Positions 52,594-63,675 of a stretch of DNA of 64,000 nt are shown piece by piece. How positions within the stretch are numbered: the stretch's first letter is position 1; every line of letters starts with the position of its first letter. The position numbers and the translations under genes were made by a program. The notes beneath the pieces were generated by a model. That model had not been told where the DNA came from, made no database searches, and saw only the letters and a program-made list of their open reading frames with translations. Origin of the DNA: Laburnicola sp. R22_1 (Eukaryota; Ascomycota; Dothideomycetes; Pleosporales; Didymosphaeriaceae); NCBI GenBank assembly GCA_014281115.1, contig JACONQ010000014.1, positions 744,001-808,000 of the forward strand, read 5' to 3'.

Positions 52594-52698
52594 TTGCGCT
52601 CTTTTTAATTACTAAGTAGGGGCTCTGCTTTTTTATATTATATTATTTGAGATAAAAGCCTTTATTATTCTACTCCTAGGTAGAATTAACGCCACATA
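52594..52698 (-). mobile_element. short mobile repeat, copy C (inverted), 12-bp duplication
   Basis: A 105-bp reverse-complement copy of the 41129-41224 repeat is flanked by TATACTTTTTAA at 52582-52593 and 52699-52710. It lies inside the AT-rich block, so it inserted after that block arrived. The A-rich 3' end is longer than in copy A (TTAGTAATTAAAAAGAGCGC). Confidence 0.8.
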
Positions 52699-52710
52699 TA
52701 TACTTTTTAA

Positions 52711-53170
52711 AATAGTGTTTTTTACTAAACTACTAATTTTTATCTAATCTAATTCTTTTAAATAATTATAAAACTAATTTTTTTCTATTTTTAAACCTAT
52801 AAAATCTAGAATTTAGAGTTAGATAGAAGTTTTATATAATACACTAGTAATTAGTACTATTATATTAACTAGTAATTACTATCTACTAGTAGTAAGAGAC
52901 TTTAACTTTATACTTTAAGAAATCTTTTTTAAAACTTACTAAGCAGCTTACTAAGCTTTTTTAAATTCTAGCTAATTAAAAGCTTTATTTACTAATTAAT
53001 TAGTATTATTTTAATAGTATAAGTGCTATAAGTACTATAGATACTTTAGATATTCTAGATATACTAGTAGTATAAATATATAATTTTACATAACTTTATA
53101 TATATATATATACTAAAAAAGTAATATTATAAATATAATTAGAGTACTTTTAGTATATAAATAGATATAA
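52711..53170. repeat. long inverted repeat arm, partner at about 54090-54575
   Basis: About 450 bp here read in reverse complement at 54090-54575, sharing for example CTATCTACTAG/ACTAGATAG contexts and TTACTAAGCAGCTTACTAAG. A third, direct copy of the right-arm sequence lies at about 53640-54030. The arrangement resembles a DNA transposon with long inverted ends plus a partial duplication, but its coding part is unreadable. Confidence 0.6.
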
Positions 53171-55315
53171 AGCTGTTTAGATACTATAGGTATACATACA
53201 CGCTTAAAATTTTTTCTAATATATAGGCTATACTATAGCCTATAGTATAGCCTATAAGATATAAGAATATAGCTACTCTTTAAGCTATAGCGTAGCTATA
53301 ATTATATATATTTTAGCCTATAGTTTAACTTTATAGTAGCCTTTACTATATAAAAGCTCTACTTTTTTATTATTAAATATCTTTATTATATAAAAATTCT
53401 AATTATGGTTAAGTTTGTACTATATATAAAGAAAAGTAAAATAAAAAATATTACAATCTAGTATCTAGTATATAGTAGTAATAATAAAATATATATAAAA
53501 TAATAATAATTTAATTATTAATAATATATATAGTAATAGTATTAATAATAGTTAAAAGTAAAGTTATTATTAATAATCTTTATTATATAAAGATTCTAAC
53601 TAAGGTTAGGTCTATACTATATATTAGAATTATATATATATATAAGTATCTAAAGTACCTAAGTAGTTTTATATAAGACTATATATATTTATATACTACA
53701 TATACTTAGAGTGTACTAGTAATCCTACTTTTTCTTAGTGTATATATATATAAAGTTAGTTAATAGTTATAAAATTTTACTTTTACTTTTTATTTATATT
53801 ACTAGTATATCTAAAGTAGCTAAAATAGCTAAAATAGCTAAAATATTCTAAATACCTATACTATTTATAAAATACTAATTAATAAGTAAATAAAACTTTT
53901 TAATTAGCTAAAATTAAAAAAACTTAGTAATCTACATAGTAAGCTTTAAAAAAATTAGAATTTTTTTAAAGTATAAAGTTAAAGTCTTTTACTAGATAGT
54001 AATTACTAGTTAATATAATAATATATTAAAAAAGTTTTAAGTAAGTATAAGTATTTAAAGTATTTAAGTAACTCTAAATATATTTATATATATTTATACA
54101 CTAAATATACTTAGAATATACTAATAATATTACTTTATTTTTAGTATATATATATATAAGGTTATATAAAAATATATATCTATACTACTAGTGCACTTAG
54201 AGCACCTAGAGTACCTAGAGTGTATAGAGTATATAGAGTACCTATACTATTAAAATAATATTAATTAATTAGTAAATAAAGCTCTTTAATTGGCTAGAAT
54301 TTAAAAAAGCTTAGTAAGTAACTTACTAAGCAGCTTACTAAGCTTTAAAAAGATTTTTAAAGTATAAAGTTAAAGTCTCTAACTAGATAGTAATTACTAG
54401 TTAATATAATAGTACTAATTACTAGCGTATTATATAAAACTTCTACCTAACTCTAAATTCTAGATTTTATAGGTTTAAAAATAGAAAAAAATTAGTTTTA
54501 TAATTATTTAAAAGAATTAAATTAGGCGAAAATTAGTAGCTTAGTAAAGAACACAATTTTAACAAGTTTAAACTTTAATAACTTTTTAATAACTTTATTA
54601 TTATTATAACTTTTTTAATTAGCTTACTAAATATCTTTATTAAACTTTTTTTTAGTTTAAGGTTAAAGTAAATTAAAATATAAAGTTATTATATACTACT
54701 ATATATAGTACCTTATTGTAATTAAAGACTAACTTTAAATATACTAATATAATAATAGTATAAACTTACTTACTTATACTCTATACTTTAAAAGTTTTTA
54801 GTCTTAATATAAAGTTTACTTACGCTTTATATAGTATCTAAATTATTACTATTATTATTATTAACTATTCTTACTTACGCCGCTATATAGCGTACTTACT
54901 TAGATAAGCTAATATAGCTATAATAGCTAAAAGAATCTTATAAATTTATATATTACTTTTATTATACTAGAGATTATTAATAAATATTTTATTTTCTACT
55001 TTATACCTTTCTTTTTAGATTCTATTACTAATAAGAAGTAATTTTATCTACTAGAGTAAAAATATAGTTTTTTTAGTTTTTATAAACTAAATAAACTACT
55101 AATCTAGCTAGTATATAAGAAGTACTTTATAGATAGTTAGGTATACTAGACTTTTATAAATAATTATCTTATAAATAAAATAGAACTCTAGTGTTATTAT
55201 CTTAGTAGTAATAGTGTAAATCTTTAGTATATACTTTTTAGTAATAGTAAGTACTTTAGAAATAATATTAATATCTAAATAAATAGTAGGGCATAGAGAT
55301 ATATATAGAGAGATA

Positions 55316-55512
55316 TGTTAGGGATTCCTGAGGTGCGGCGCGCCCGGCGGAAGGTTCCGCCGAGTCCCGGAACCTTACCCGATTAGGCATTAGCGCCTCG
55401 GCTACGTGTGGGTATATAAGGCAGCTGTTAACAGTCTTTATACGCCACCTCGATATCTTAGTAAAATTAACTTCTTGATTTCAACCTTTGATGCCTTGAG
55501 TGATCCCTTATA
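55316..55512. mobile_element. solo LTR, GC-normal island in AT block
   Basis: About 197 bp of normal GC content interrupts the AT-rich block. It starts TGTTAGGGAT and ends ATCCCTTATA, a near-perfect terminal inversion with the final CA changed to TA. It is flanked by GATA on both sides (55312-55315 and 55513-55516). A TATA-like GGGTATATAAGG lies at about 55406-55417. This is the structure of a solo LTR, with 4-5 bp target duplication, inserted after most RIP had occurred. Confidence 0.7.
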
Positions 55513-55831
55513 GATAGTAGTAAATTTATTAAAAATAGTCTTAATATAGTAATAAAGTAATAAATATATATTAAGTATATATTACTTTTATTTTATTTGT
55601 AAAGTAGTATATACCTATTAATATATTAACTTATATTATTTATAATAATCTAAATAGTAGTTTATAACTTAGAATAGTAAAAAAAATAACTATAGTATAG
55701 TAGCGCTAAAGCTATTTTATCCCTTCTCTAAGTTCTAAGTAGCCTCTTTATAAAAAATTTGCTTATAGAAGTAACTTTATACTAAGACTACTAAGCTTAC
55801 TTAGTAGTTTAAACACGCATTTTTATAATTA

Positions 55832-55950
55832 CCTTTTTATCCTTTTTTAATTACTAAGTACGGGGCTTTACTTTTTTATTATATTATTTAAGATAAAAGC
55901 CTTTATTATGCTATTCCTATGTAGTTAATTTAACACTATACACACATAAC
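55832..55950 (-). mobile_element. short mobile repeat, copy D (inverted)
   Basis: A reverse-complement copy of the short repeat, more decayed than copies A and C. Borders are approximate and the flanking duplication is not clear. Confidence 0.65.
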
Positions 55951-56539
55951 TTTTTTAAAAATTTATATAATAACTAGTAAAATAAAGAATTTTTTATTAA
56001 TTACTAACTAATTATATAATAAATATAGTATCTTTAAATTAAATAATTAAAGACTAGTATTTTCTCTATAAATCTATTAAAAAATTAAAATTATAGCTTT
56101 ATTAGTAAAAAGGTTATAAAGCTTTAAAAAAATTACCTATTTAAACTATTTATATATATTTACGCATCTCTAAGTATTTTTATACTAGTAAATTACTTAT
56201 ATAAGAATATATATATATGCGTATATCTGCGTATAGTTAAGTAGTCTCTTTAGATAAAACTTTCCTAATATATATAAAGAGGAGTAAAATAAAAGATACT
56301 ATAACCTAGTACCTAGCACATAGTAGTAGTAACAAAATATATATAAAATAATAATAATTTTATTATTAGTGTTTGGTATAATAGTATTATTAATAGTAGT
56401 TAAAAGTAAAATTATTATATAAAAGTATTTTAAATTATTTAATATTAAAATATAAAGCTAAAAGTAATTGTACTTTATTAAGCTTTTATTTTATAGTAAT
56501 ACTTATTATCTATTATATAGTTTATACTATAGATTATAT

Positions 56540-56660
56540 GCTTTTTTTTCTTTTTACGCCTTTTTTAATTACTAAGTAGGGGCTCTACTTTTTTGTTATG
56601 TTATTTAAGATAAAAGCCTTTATTGTCCTATCCTACCTCTAAATAGATAAAATAACGCTA
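56540..56660 (-). mobile_element. short mobile repeat, copy E (inverted), 12-bp duplication
   Basis: A 121-bp reverse-complement copy is flanked by TATAGATTATAT at 56528-56539 and 56661-56672. Read on the minus strand, its 3' end is the longest A-rich tail of the five copies (AAAAAAGGCGTAAAAAG then AAAAAAAAGC). Confidence 0.78.
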
Positions 56661-57088
56661 TATAGATTATATAGTAGTGTAATAAGTAGTTACTTATCTT
56701 TTAGCTTATTGTCTAGTTTAAGATTAAACGAAAATAGATAGTCTAGAAAGTCTAGACTTTAGAATTTTCTTTATCTTATTAATCACGTGTTATTACGTAA
56801 TTTTAGATAAAGAACTATTAGTTTCCTAAAGTAGAACTTAATAACTTTCTAGCACGTGTATAGTTACGTAAATTTATCTATATAAATAAGCCAAAACTCC
56901 GAGTTAGAAAAATTTATCTAAGTTGGTTATCTTACTATCTATCTTACTAAGAATACTATCTACCTTATTATATAAGTATTTTATACTTATTATATTACTA
57001 CCTACCTACCTTCTACTATATTACGTAATCTATTTCGATATTTAATATTATAAGTAAGGCCTTATAACTAGCTAAAAGGTTATACTAT

Positions 57089-57198
57089 ATGTTGTTAAAT
57101 TATCTACCTAGGAGTAGAATAACAAAGGCTTTTATCTTAAGTAATATAATAAAAAAAGAAGAGCCCCCTGCTTAGTAAATAAAAAGAGGGTAAAAAGG
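57089..57198 (+). mobile_element. short mobile repeat, copy B, right border of AT block
   Basis: A direct-orientation copy ends with AGAGGGTAAAAAGG, immediately followed by the right 13-bp border repeat at 57199-57211. Its left side has no matching repeat. That implies the matching border is the distant one at 52084-52096. Confidence 0.75.
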
Positions 57199-57211
57199 AC
57201 TGTCTCTTTAT

Positions 57212-58310
57212 ATCATCATTGGAGAAGGGAAACCTTGGAAACTTTCTTTAACGTCTGCATCAGGGTAGTTGAATCCAGGGATCACATCTTCTGGTTCGGC
57301 GAGAGGCGATGCGACTTTGCCAGAGGCACGACGTGAAACTTCAAGTATTTGTAAATGGGATTATCCTTCCCCGCGCGCTTCGCCGCTCCCTCCTTTTGCT
57401 TGGCATGGCTTGATTCACCAGCAGAAATGGTCTCTCTTATCCTTTTACCCTGCTGCGGAATTGCAATCCCATAATAGCTATTCATCTGTCGTCGTCTTCA
57501 ACAGATACCTTCACAGCCAGTCCCAGCCTTCCCTCCCTCCAATCCAATTTTTCCCCTTTTCCCAGTCTCTTGATCGCACCTAGTGATCCTGAATAGTCTC
57601 GTTGAACTTCATGGATCATATTTCTTTCTCTAAATAAGCGATGCCAACCTAATACCTTTCATACTCTTCCAGTCCCCGAAGTCCGGGCTAATAGTTGTAC
57701 TCTAGGCTTCGCTTCGTCGATGAAGTTGGAAACTGGCCTAAATAGCCCACATTGTACGCCGGTATAGCATCAAGAAGGAACCTAGCAGTTCCAGCTGCGG
57801 AATCTTTCGCGCATGGAGCGGCGGCCAGAGTAAGCAGATGCTGCATGCGAATGTGAGTTCCGTTCCAACAGAGGAAGGCGCTATCGGGATAGATTCGGCA
57901 TTCTGCGTCCCACGGCAATGTGACTGCTACATCCCAGACAAGCCTTTCCGCTCATGTGCCACGGCGCCTTGGCACGCTTAAGCCCCGCTTACTCGGCTTG
58001 TTTGCCGGCCAAGCAGTCTTGGCTTGCTTGTCATCCTGGACGGGGGGCGTGATTGGCGGGGATGCAGCGTGGCGTTGTGCACGGGTGGGGCTGATGTCAT
58101 GGGCGTGGTTCGGAGTGCCCATCGGATGCGGGTGGAGAAGGTTCGGGTGTTGATCGCGGGTATGCGGAGGGAAGGGGTTAATAAAGAGGTGTGGGTGTGC
58201 GGTTGGGTGAGTACGTTGCTGTACTTATGTACTGTTTTCAGCTGCTTTTTTGACGGACCTGTCCAGCTAGACATCACAACAGCAACTCTACAGCCGCCGA
58301 AATCCCCAAA
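57212..58310. other. gene-poor interval, 1.1 kb
   Basis: Normal GC content resumes. Short frames (57269-57583 +, 57688-57918 -, 57978-58340 -) have no recognisable features. The promoter of the JEN gene should lie at the right end. Confidence 0.4.
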
Positions 58311-59946
58311 ATGCCCGTCGAAGAAGAACAGCACTCGCATAATAACGCACTGAGTTCCGATCAGCCCGCCGTTCCCATGTCAATCGGCCGCTACATCGCG
58401 ACCCGGATCCCCACACTCAAACCGCCCATGGCCAAAGTGCCCAACCCCATCCGCCTCCTCAAACTACTCACTTTCCAACAATGGATGTTCTTCCTCGTCG
58501 CCTTCTGCGCGTGGTCCTGGGACGCCTTCGACTTCTTTACCGTCTCGCTCACGGTCGAAGACCTAGCTGAGACGTTTGGAAAGACGAAGACGGACATCAC
58601 ATGGGGCATCACACTGGTGCTGATGCTGCGTTCTGTGGGTAGTATTGTGTTTGGGTTGGCGGCGGATAGGTGGGGCCGCAAGTGGCCGTTTGTCGTTAAT
58701 AATGTGTTGTTTATTATCTTGGAGCTGGCGACGGGGTTTTGTGGGACGTATGAGAGCTTTTTGGCTGTGAGGGCTTTGTTTGGGATTGCGATGGGGGGTT
58801 TGTATGGAAACGCGGCGGCTACTGGTGAGTTTTATTTCCAGGTTTTGGGTGGTGGGATGTTTGCATTGGGCGCTGCAAGAGTGTATGGTGGCTGACTGGG
58901 TTGTGCAGCTCTTGAAGATTGCCCTGAGGAAGCTCGAGGGCTTATTTCGGGTATGCTCCAGCAAGGCTATGCTTTCGGCTATCTCCTCGCCACTGTCTTT
59001 GCTCGAGCCTTCGTTAATACTGTTGGCCACGGCTGGCGACCCGTAAGTCCCCAAATTCTCAAGTAAACCACCAGCTCCCTCCCTCTAACCTCCCCAGCTC
59101 TTCTGGTTCGGAGCCGGCCCCCCACTCCTCATCATCCTCTTCCGCCTCTCCCTCCCCGAAACCCAATCCTACCTCGAACGCCAACGCCTCCGCGAAGCCA
59201 CCCCCAACGCTGCCGCCGTCTTCCTCGCCGAAGGCAAAGTAGCACTCAAACGCCACTGGCTCCTCCTTATCTACATGGTACTTCTAATGGCCGGCTTCAA
59301 CTTCATGTCGCACGGCTCGCAAGACCTATACCCGACCATGCTAACCAACCAATACAACTTCTCCGCCGACGCCGTGACAGTAACCCAAGTCGTAGCTAAC
59401 CTCGGCGCCATCTGCGGCGGCACCATAATCGGGTACAGCTCGTCCATCTTCGGGCGCCGCTTCAGCATCATCGTCGTGAGCATCCTCGGCGGCGCCCTCC
59501 TCTACCCGTATACCTACACGAGCACCTCGAGCGTCATAGCCGCCGCCTTCTTCGAGCAGTTCTGCGTCCAGGGCGCGTGGGGCGTCATTCCTATTCATCT
59601 GATGGAGTTGTCGCCTGGCTCGTTTCGCACGTTTGTCGTGGGCACTTCGTATCAGCTTGGGAATCTGGTGTCGTCGGCGAGTAGTACGATTGAGTCGACG
59701 ATTGGGGAGAGGTTTCCGTTGGAGGGGGAGGGTGGGGTGAAGAGGTATCAGTATGGGAAGGTTATTTGTATCTTTATGGGGTGTGTGTATGTGTATGTTG
59801 TGCTGCTTACGTTGGTGGGACCTGAGTTTAGGGGGAGGGGTATGAATGTTAGGGATGATGGGGATATGGTGGAGGTTGCTGGAGGGGAGAAGCTTGGGAG
59901 GTTAGAGGATAGGACGGAAGAGGGTGAGGAGGGGAAGGGGGTTTGA
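58311..59946 (+). CDS. JEN1-type carboxylate/H+ symporter (MFS)
   Basis: Exons 58311-58824, 58909-59042 and 59098-59946 give 498 aa. The JEN-family signature NFMSHGSQDLYPT (N-x-x-[ST]-H-x-[ST]-QD-x-x-x-T) lies near residue 280 at the start of TM7. Other blocks: KLLTFQQWMFFLVAFCAWSW, AFDFFTVSLTVEDLAE (TM1), ADRWGRKWPFVVNN (MFS loop), EEARGLISGMLQQGYAFGYL, and PIHLMELSPGSFRTFVVGTSYQLG. Twelve helices are expected, with both termini in the cytosol and an acidic C-terminus. Known members import lactate, pyruvate, acetate or dicarboxylates with protons and are repressed by glucose; the substrate here is inferred. Exons 1 and 3 both run from C-rich to G-rich on the coding strand. Confidence 0.92.
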
Positions 59947-60149
59947 GTGGGGGAGGGGAGGGAGTGTTGGACATCTGGATGGCGGAGAGAAGAGGGCTGA
60001 GGGAGATGGTAAGTTACGAGAAGATTCGAATGACTGATGTGTGCTATTGGGGTATTAACCTCAAGGGAAGTAGCTGTATTTTTCTTTACGAAGGAATTCA
60101 TATCAAACCTGCCTGCCAGCCGCCATTGCCGGTCCCAACCCCAACGCCC

Positions 60150-62072
60150 CTAGAAACACCCCCCTTTCTTATTCTTCCTCCTCGGCACCTCCAAACAGAC
60201 AAACTCCCTCCCCCGAATCTCCCCCCACCTCTCCCTCGCAACCCCACACAAATTCGCCGGCTCCCTACTCGCCTCGCACACCCCCGCAAGATGCCTCCAC
60301 AGCACCTCCGTCTGCCCCAAAGCGCGAAAACACCTTCTACAATCCGCATACACCACCCCCTGCAACACGCCCTTCTGAAACGCGACTTCATATACACCCT
60401 CCTCGCCCCCACCCCCAGGAGCCTCAACCCACGCTCTCACAACCGGATACCCCAGCCTCCCATAGAGGCTCTTCTCCTTCCAAAACTCAAAAAACGCATA
60501 CCCAAACTCATGGTTCAGCATCGAATTCATCAGCCGCTCTCGCGCCGCAGCGTCCTCCTCGTACCGAATCCGCTTATACGTATACCCGCTCTTGCAATAC
60601 TGAAATAAGTACGTCAGCCCGAACGACGGCACCGACCACCCGTGCGCGCGGTATTGCAGCGTGTGCTGCACTTCGTGGATCAGGTGGCGCGTGGCGGTTA
60701 CAAAGGGGGCGCGGGAGTGCCACGCGGGGCCAGAGAGCGCGGAAGCGGGCAGCGTGAAGTACATGTGTCGGGTGAAAGTTATGGCGGCGTAGGATTCTAC
60801 AAAGGTTTTGCGGACGCTGTAGTGCGTTCGGAGGTTTTCTTGGAGGGGGTAGGGCCTGTACACGGGGTAGAGGAAGTACATTTGGTGTTTTGAGATGGGG
60901 ATTCCCGGGCTGGGGGAGCGGGAGGTAACGGTGTGGTATTCGGTCATGAAGAGGGGGAGATTGGATGATGCGACGAGGGTACAGGTTCCGTCGTTGTTGG
61001 TTATGGTGGAGATGGCGGAAATGACGGTTTTGGGGATCGTTTTTGTGATGAGGGTTTCTGCGGCGGTGCCTATTTTGCCGAGGGAGCCACCTATTTTTAT
61101 GGGCTTTTTGAGAGGGCTGAGGAAGCGGGGGGATAGGGGGTTGTCTGGGGTGGGGGCGGTTTGGTTGCTGTTCGTTTCGTTGCTGGGGTGGAGGGTGGTG
61201 AAGAGGCCTTGTGCGATCTCGGAGAGGGCGGGGACGGTGGAGGGCAGGAGATTGGTGATTTCGGAGGGGGGGATGTTGAATTGTGTTAGAATTATTGGGA
61301 GGGCGTATTCGATGCTTTCTGTGCCGTGGTCTAGGAGTGTTGTCGTGTTGGTTTGGTTCTGGGGTGTTGAGTTTGATGGGAGGAGGATGGGGATGCTGAC
61401 GGGAGTGCCGCCGAAGATGGAGGTGTCGTTGAATTGGTATGTCGTTAGAGTGGAGGAGTTGTAGTAGGCGACGACAGATGTGGTGTGGTTATAAGTGGAG
61501 TTTAGGTCCGGGTATGGCGTGGAATTTCCAAATGGGATGGGTATGTCGGGCAGGGAAGGCGCGCATAGTGGCGACAAAGTGTCGTGACTGTTGGAGGCAT
61601 CCCCTATACAAGACTCTGAAATGAGGGTTATCTCACGGCAGCTTTCGACACCTGATGAGACATCGCATAGCATGTCGCATTCAACATCCTCAGCGACCCA
61701 GACGCGATGTTCCTGCTCTTTGATCGAAAGTCTCCACTGTTTCGTAACGTCGTTATTCGCGTACCCCCTCGCTTTGTAGCCGGGACGACAAGCACACGCC
61801 GCGCGAGGATTCGCAGCCCTGGGGTCTGGGAAGATGCATGTTGGTGCTGTTTTGGCGTCGCAGCGGTTTGATTGGGGGTTGCAGGACTTTGGGCAGGTAG
61901 CGTTTAGAGCGGGGTTCTCTTCTGAGGTTAGACATTGGGGTTGGCTTCCGTCAGGACACTACTGAGTCCCTGTTTGCAGGCGACATAGTGGTAGTGTTCC
62001 ATCGAGAGACGCAGCTAGCCGTGGTAGCCAGAAGAATATAAACCATAATTTGACGTTGCGCAAAGGTAACAT
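60150..62072 (-). pseudogene. secreted zincin-like (HExxH) protein with in-frame stop
   Basis: One continuous frame of 641 codons on the minus strand, open except for a TAG at 61959-61961 (codon 38). Codons 1-20 encode a signal peptide (MLPLRNVKLWFIFFWLPRLA). After the TAG comes a Cys-rich EGF-like region (CPDGSQPQC, ATCPKSCNPQSNRCD, AACACRPGYKARG), then a Thr/Asn-rich N-glycosylated segment. The C-terminal domain has HEVQH at residues about 466-470 with a downstream YEEDA around 504, the layout of a zinc metallopeptidase (DUF4157-like HExxH proteins). No GT-AG intron of viable length removes the stop. A downstream start at 61673 would give 507 aa lacking the signal peptide. I do not recognise a named family. 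Gln (CAG) or Trp (TGG) are likely originals of the TAG. It may be a recent pseudogene, a readthrough case or a sequencing error. Confidence 0.6.
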
Positions 62073-62700
62073 CGTAGTGGGGAGGAGTAATGCATGAAAG
62101 AGTAGAGATAGCAATCAATTGCTAGCTTCTTTCTCGGGTGGATCGACCAGAGAAGAAAGGAGTTGACGTCGAGCAACAAGGGTACTATCCACAGGTATGT
62201 ATGATACGGACACGCGATAGTCAACGCATTATAGCGCTTAAACTTTCCGCTCGAAAAGTGCGAGGAGAAGACCATAATAAACTTACTTGCTGGATGCATT
62301 TAACACCGCACGCACACCCAGCGTGCGCATGCTCCATGGGATGGATCATCAGTCCATAATTAAGGCACATGACCACGACTTTTTTACTATATTTACTTTC
62401 TATCAGAGATAGAGTTACGATGAAAATAAGTGATTCGTTGGCAGCCTTTCAGCTCGCTCTTGGCCTTCATTGGCATTCCACTCAACCTTGACCGCCAGCT
62501 CAAACTGAAGGCATTCGCAAATCTACACCACTCTAAGAACAGTAGTCTAACTTTCAGAAGACTAGTGTCGTGGTCGCATGATTATGTAGCCTGCTTGCAA
62601 AGAGAAGAGGTACGTTATATGCGTTGTTCAGGTGCTGCATGTGTACCTTTTCGTTGTTTACATATGCCTATTAAGCCTTCCTTCTGTTGAGCTTTCAACC
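62073..62700. other. intergenic
   Basis: Lies between divergent genes: the zincin-like gene on minus and the SUR7-family gene on plus. Both promoters are presumed here. No other feature seen. Confidence 0.45.
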
Positions 62701-63675
62701 ATGAGTAAATTGCGATTTATGGGTGGCATGAGTCGATTTGCACTCATTGCAACGGCCGTAGGATTTACCATCTTGTCATTATGCTGCCCAGTCACCGTAT
62801 TAGTATCCAGCCTCAAACCCTCCAAAGGGAATCTCAACCATCTCAGTTTCGCAGTGGTAAGCACAAAAGACAAACCCACTATCATAACCCCCATACCAAC
62901 CAGACTCCAGATCGACAGTTCCCAAGTCGCGACAACCGTCCAAGGAACCACCTACCACGGCCTCCCCGACACAAACGACTTCTCCACCTTCAAAGACTTC
63001 TACGCCTTCTATCTCTGGAACTATTGCAGCGGCAAACTCCACGACGGCAATTACCTCGTCGATTTCTGCTCCCAACCTCGCCAATCGCTTTACGATCTCT
63101 TCAGGTACTGGAAGCTCTGGGGCGCGAGCATCCACAAGCAAGGAACGCGATTTTACAGGCTAGAAAAGGGGCCGAAGCTACTCTACGTGTCGTATGTTGT
63201 CACTGCGAGCATAACAGCGCTTGCATTCGCTGCAGGTATTCCGGCGCTTTTCACTCATAGGGTCAGTAGAGTTACTCTGATTCTCTCCGCGGTAAGACAG
63301 CACTACTCTTTATCATCCAATGCCAGCAACACCCATCTAAACAGTACTCAGCTATCATCCGCGTGCATCCTCACGACATCCATCCTCGCGCAAGTTACGT
63401 ACGGGCAACTCATCGACCGCGCAGACGATGAGGATATCCCGCTTCAAGGCCGAAAAGTGGGGCAGTTGCCGTATGTCGCGAATTGGGTGGGGATGGTCTG
63501 TTCGTTGGTTGCTTTGGCTATGTGGCTTCATCTCTTTAGTACGGCCACGTTGAGACGGGTAGCTACTATAGATACGAGTAGTTATGTGCCTGTGAAGGCG
63601 ACGGGGGTAGACAGTCCGGTTGAGAGCCAGTCTCCGGGGACGCCGGTGCGGAAGCGGACGATGTCGAAGTGGTAG
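62701..63675 (+). CDS. SUR7/PalI-family eisosome or tight-junction-like protein
   Basis: Exons 62701-62856, 62911-63291 and 63352-63675 give 286 aa. In both introns a nearer AG exists, but only the chosen acceptors (62910, 63351) keep frame. Four helices: about 10-38 (FALIATAVGFTILSLCCPVT), about 140-165 (LLYVSYVVTASITALAFAAG), about 175-205 around HRVSRVTLILSALSSACILT, and about 232-255 (VANWVGMVCSLVALAMWLHL). The extracellular loop has FYAFYLWNYCSGK and DFCSQPRQSLYDLFRYW, like the W-x-x-x-C loop of SUR7 proteins. The tail is basic and Ser/Pro-rich. Members mark plasma-membrane eisosome/MCC patches or act in pH sensing (PalI/Rim9). Which one applies is not resolved. Confidence 0.85.
   Translation: MSKLRFMGGMSRFALIATAVGFTILSLCCPVTVLVSSLKPSKGNLNHLSFAVVSTKDKPTIITPIPTRLQIDSSQVATTVQGTTYHGLPDTNDFSTFKDFYAFYLWNYCSGKLHDGNYLVDFCSQPRQSLYDLFRYWKLWGASIHKQGTRFYRLEKGPKLLYVSYVVTASITALAFAAGIPALFTHRVSRVTLILSAVRQHYSLSSNASNTHLNSTQLSSACILTTSILAQVTYGQLIDRADDEDIPLQGRKVGQLPYVANWVGMVCSLVALAMWLHLFSTATLRRVATIDTSSYVPVKATGVDSPVESQSPGTPVRKRTMSKW

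Larger units (their letters stand above)
52097..57198. repeat. AT-rich, RIP-like repeat block bounded by a 13-bp direct repeat
   Basis: 5.1 kb of very AT-rich, gene-free DNA packed with TA steps and stops in all frames. ACTGTCTCTTTAT occurs at both borders (52084-52096 and 57199-57211), as if the whole block were one insertion. Its left end begins GTGTGGCGTTAAATTAACTA, like the 5' end of the short mobile repeat, and its right end is a complete copy of that repeat. Inside are long inverted and direct repeats plus younger insertions. Composition fits repeats mutated by RIP. No transposase or reverse transcriptase can be read. Confidence 0.8.

Noticed and set aside
52097..57198. AT-rich block as a centromere or mitochondrial insertion
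   Set aside because: It is bounded by a 13-bp direct repeat, contains recognisable repeated transposon-like ends, and has no mitochondrial genes. RIP-decayed repeats explain it better.
52097..57198. Short repeats at the block ends as LTRs of a retrotransposon
   Set aside because: The flanking duplication is 13 bp rather than 4-6 bp, the ends are not TG..CA, and other copies also have 12-13 bp duplications.
57688..57918. 76-aa minus-strand frame with PDSAFLCWNG
   Set aside because: It could be a gene fragment, but I recognise no family and find no flanking exons.
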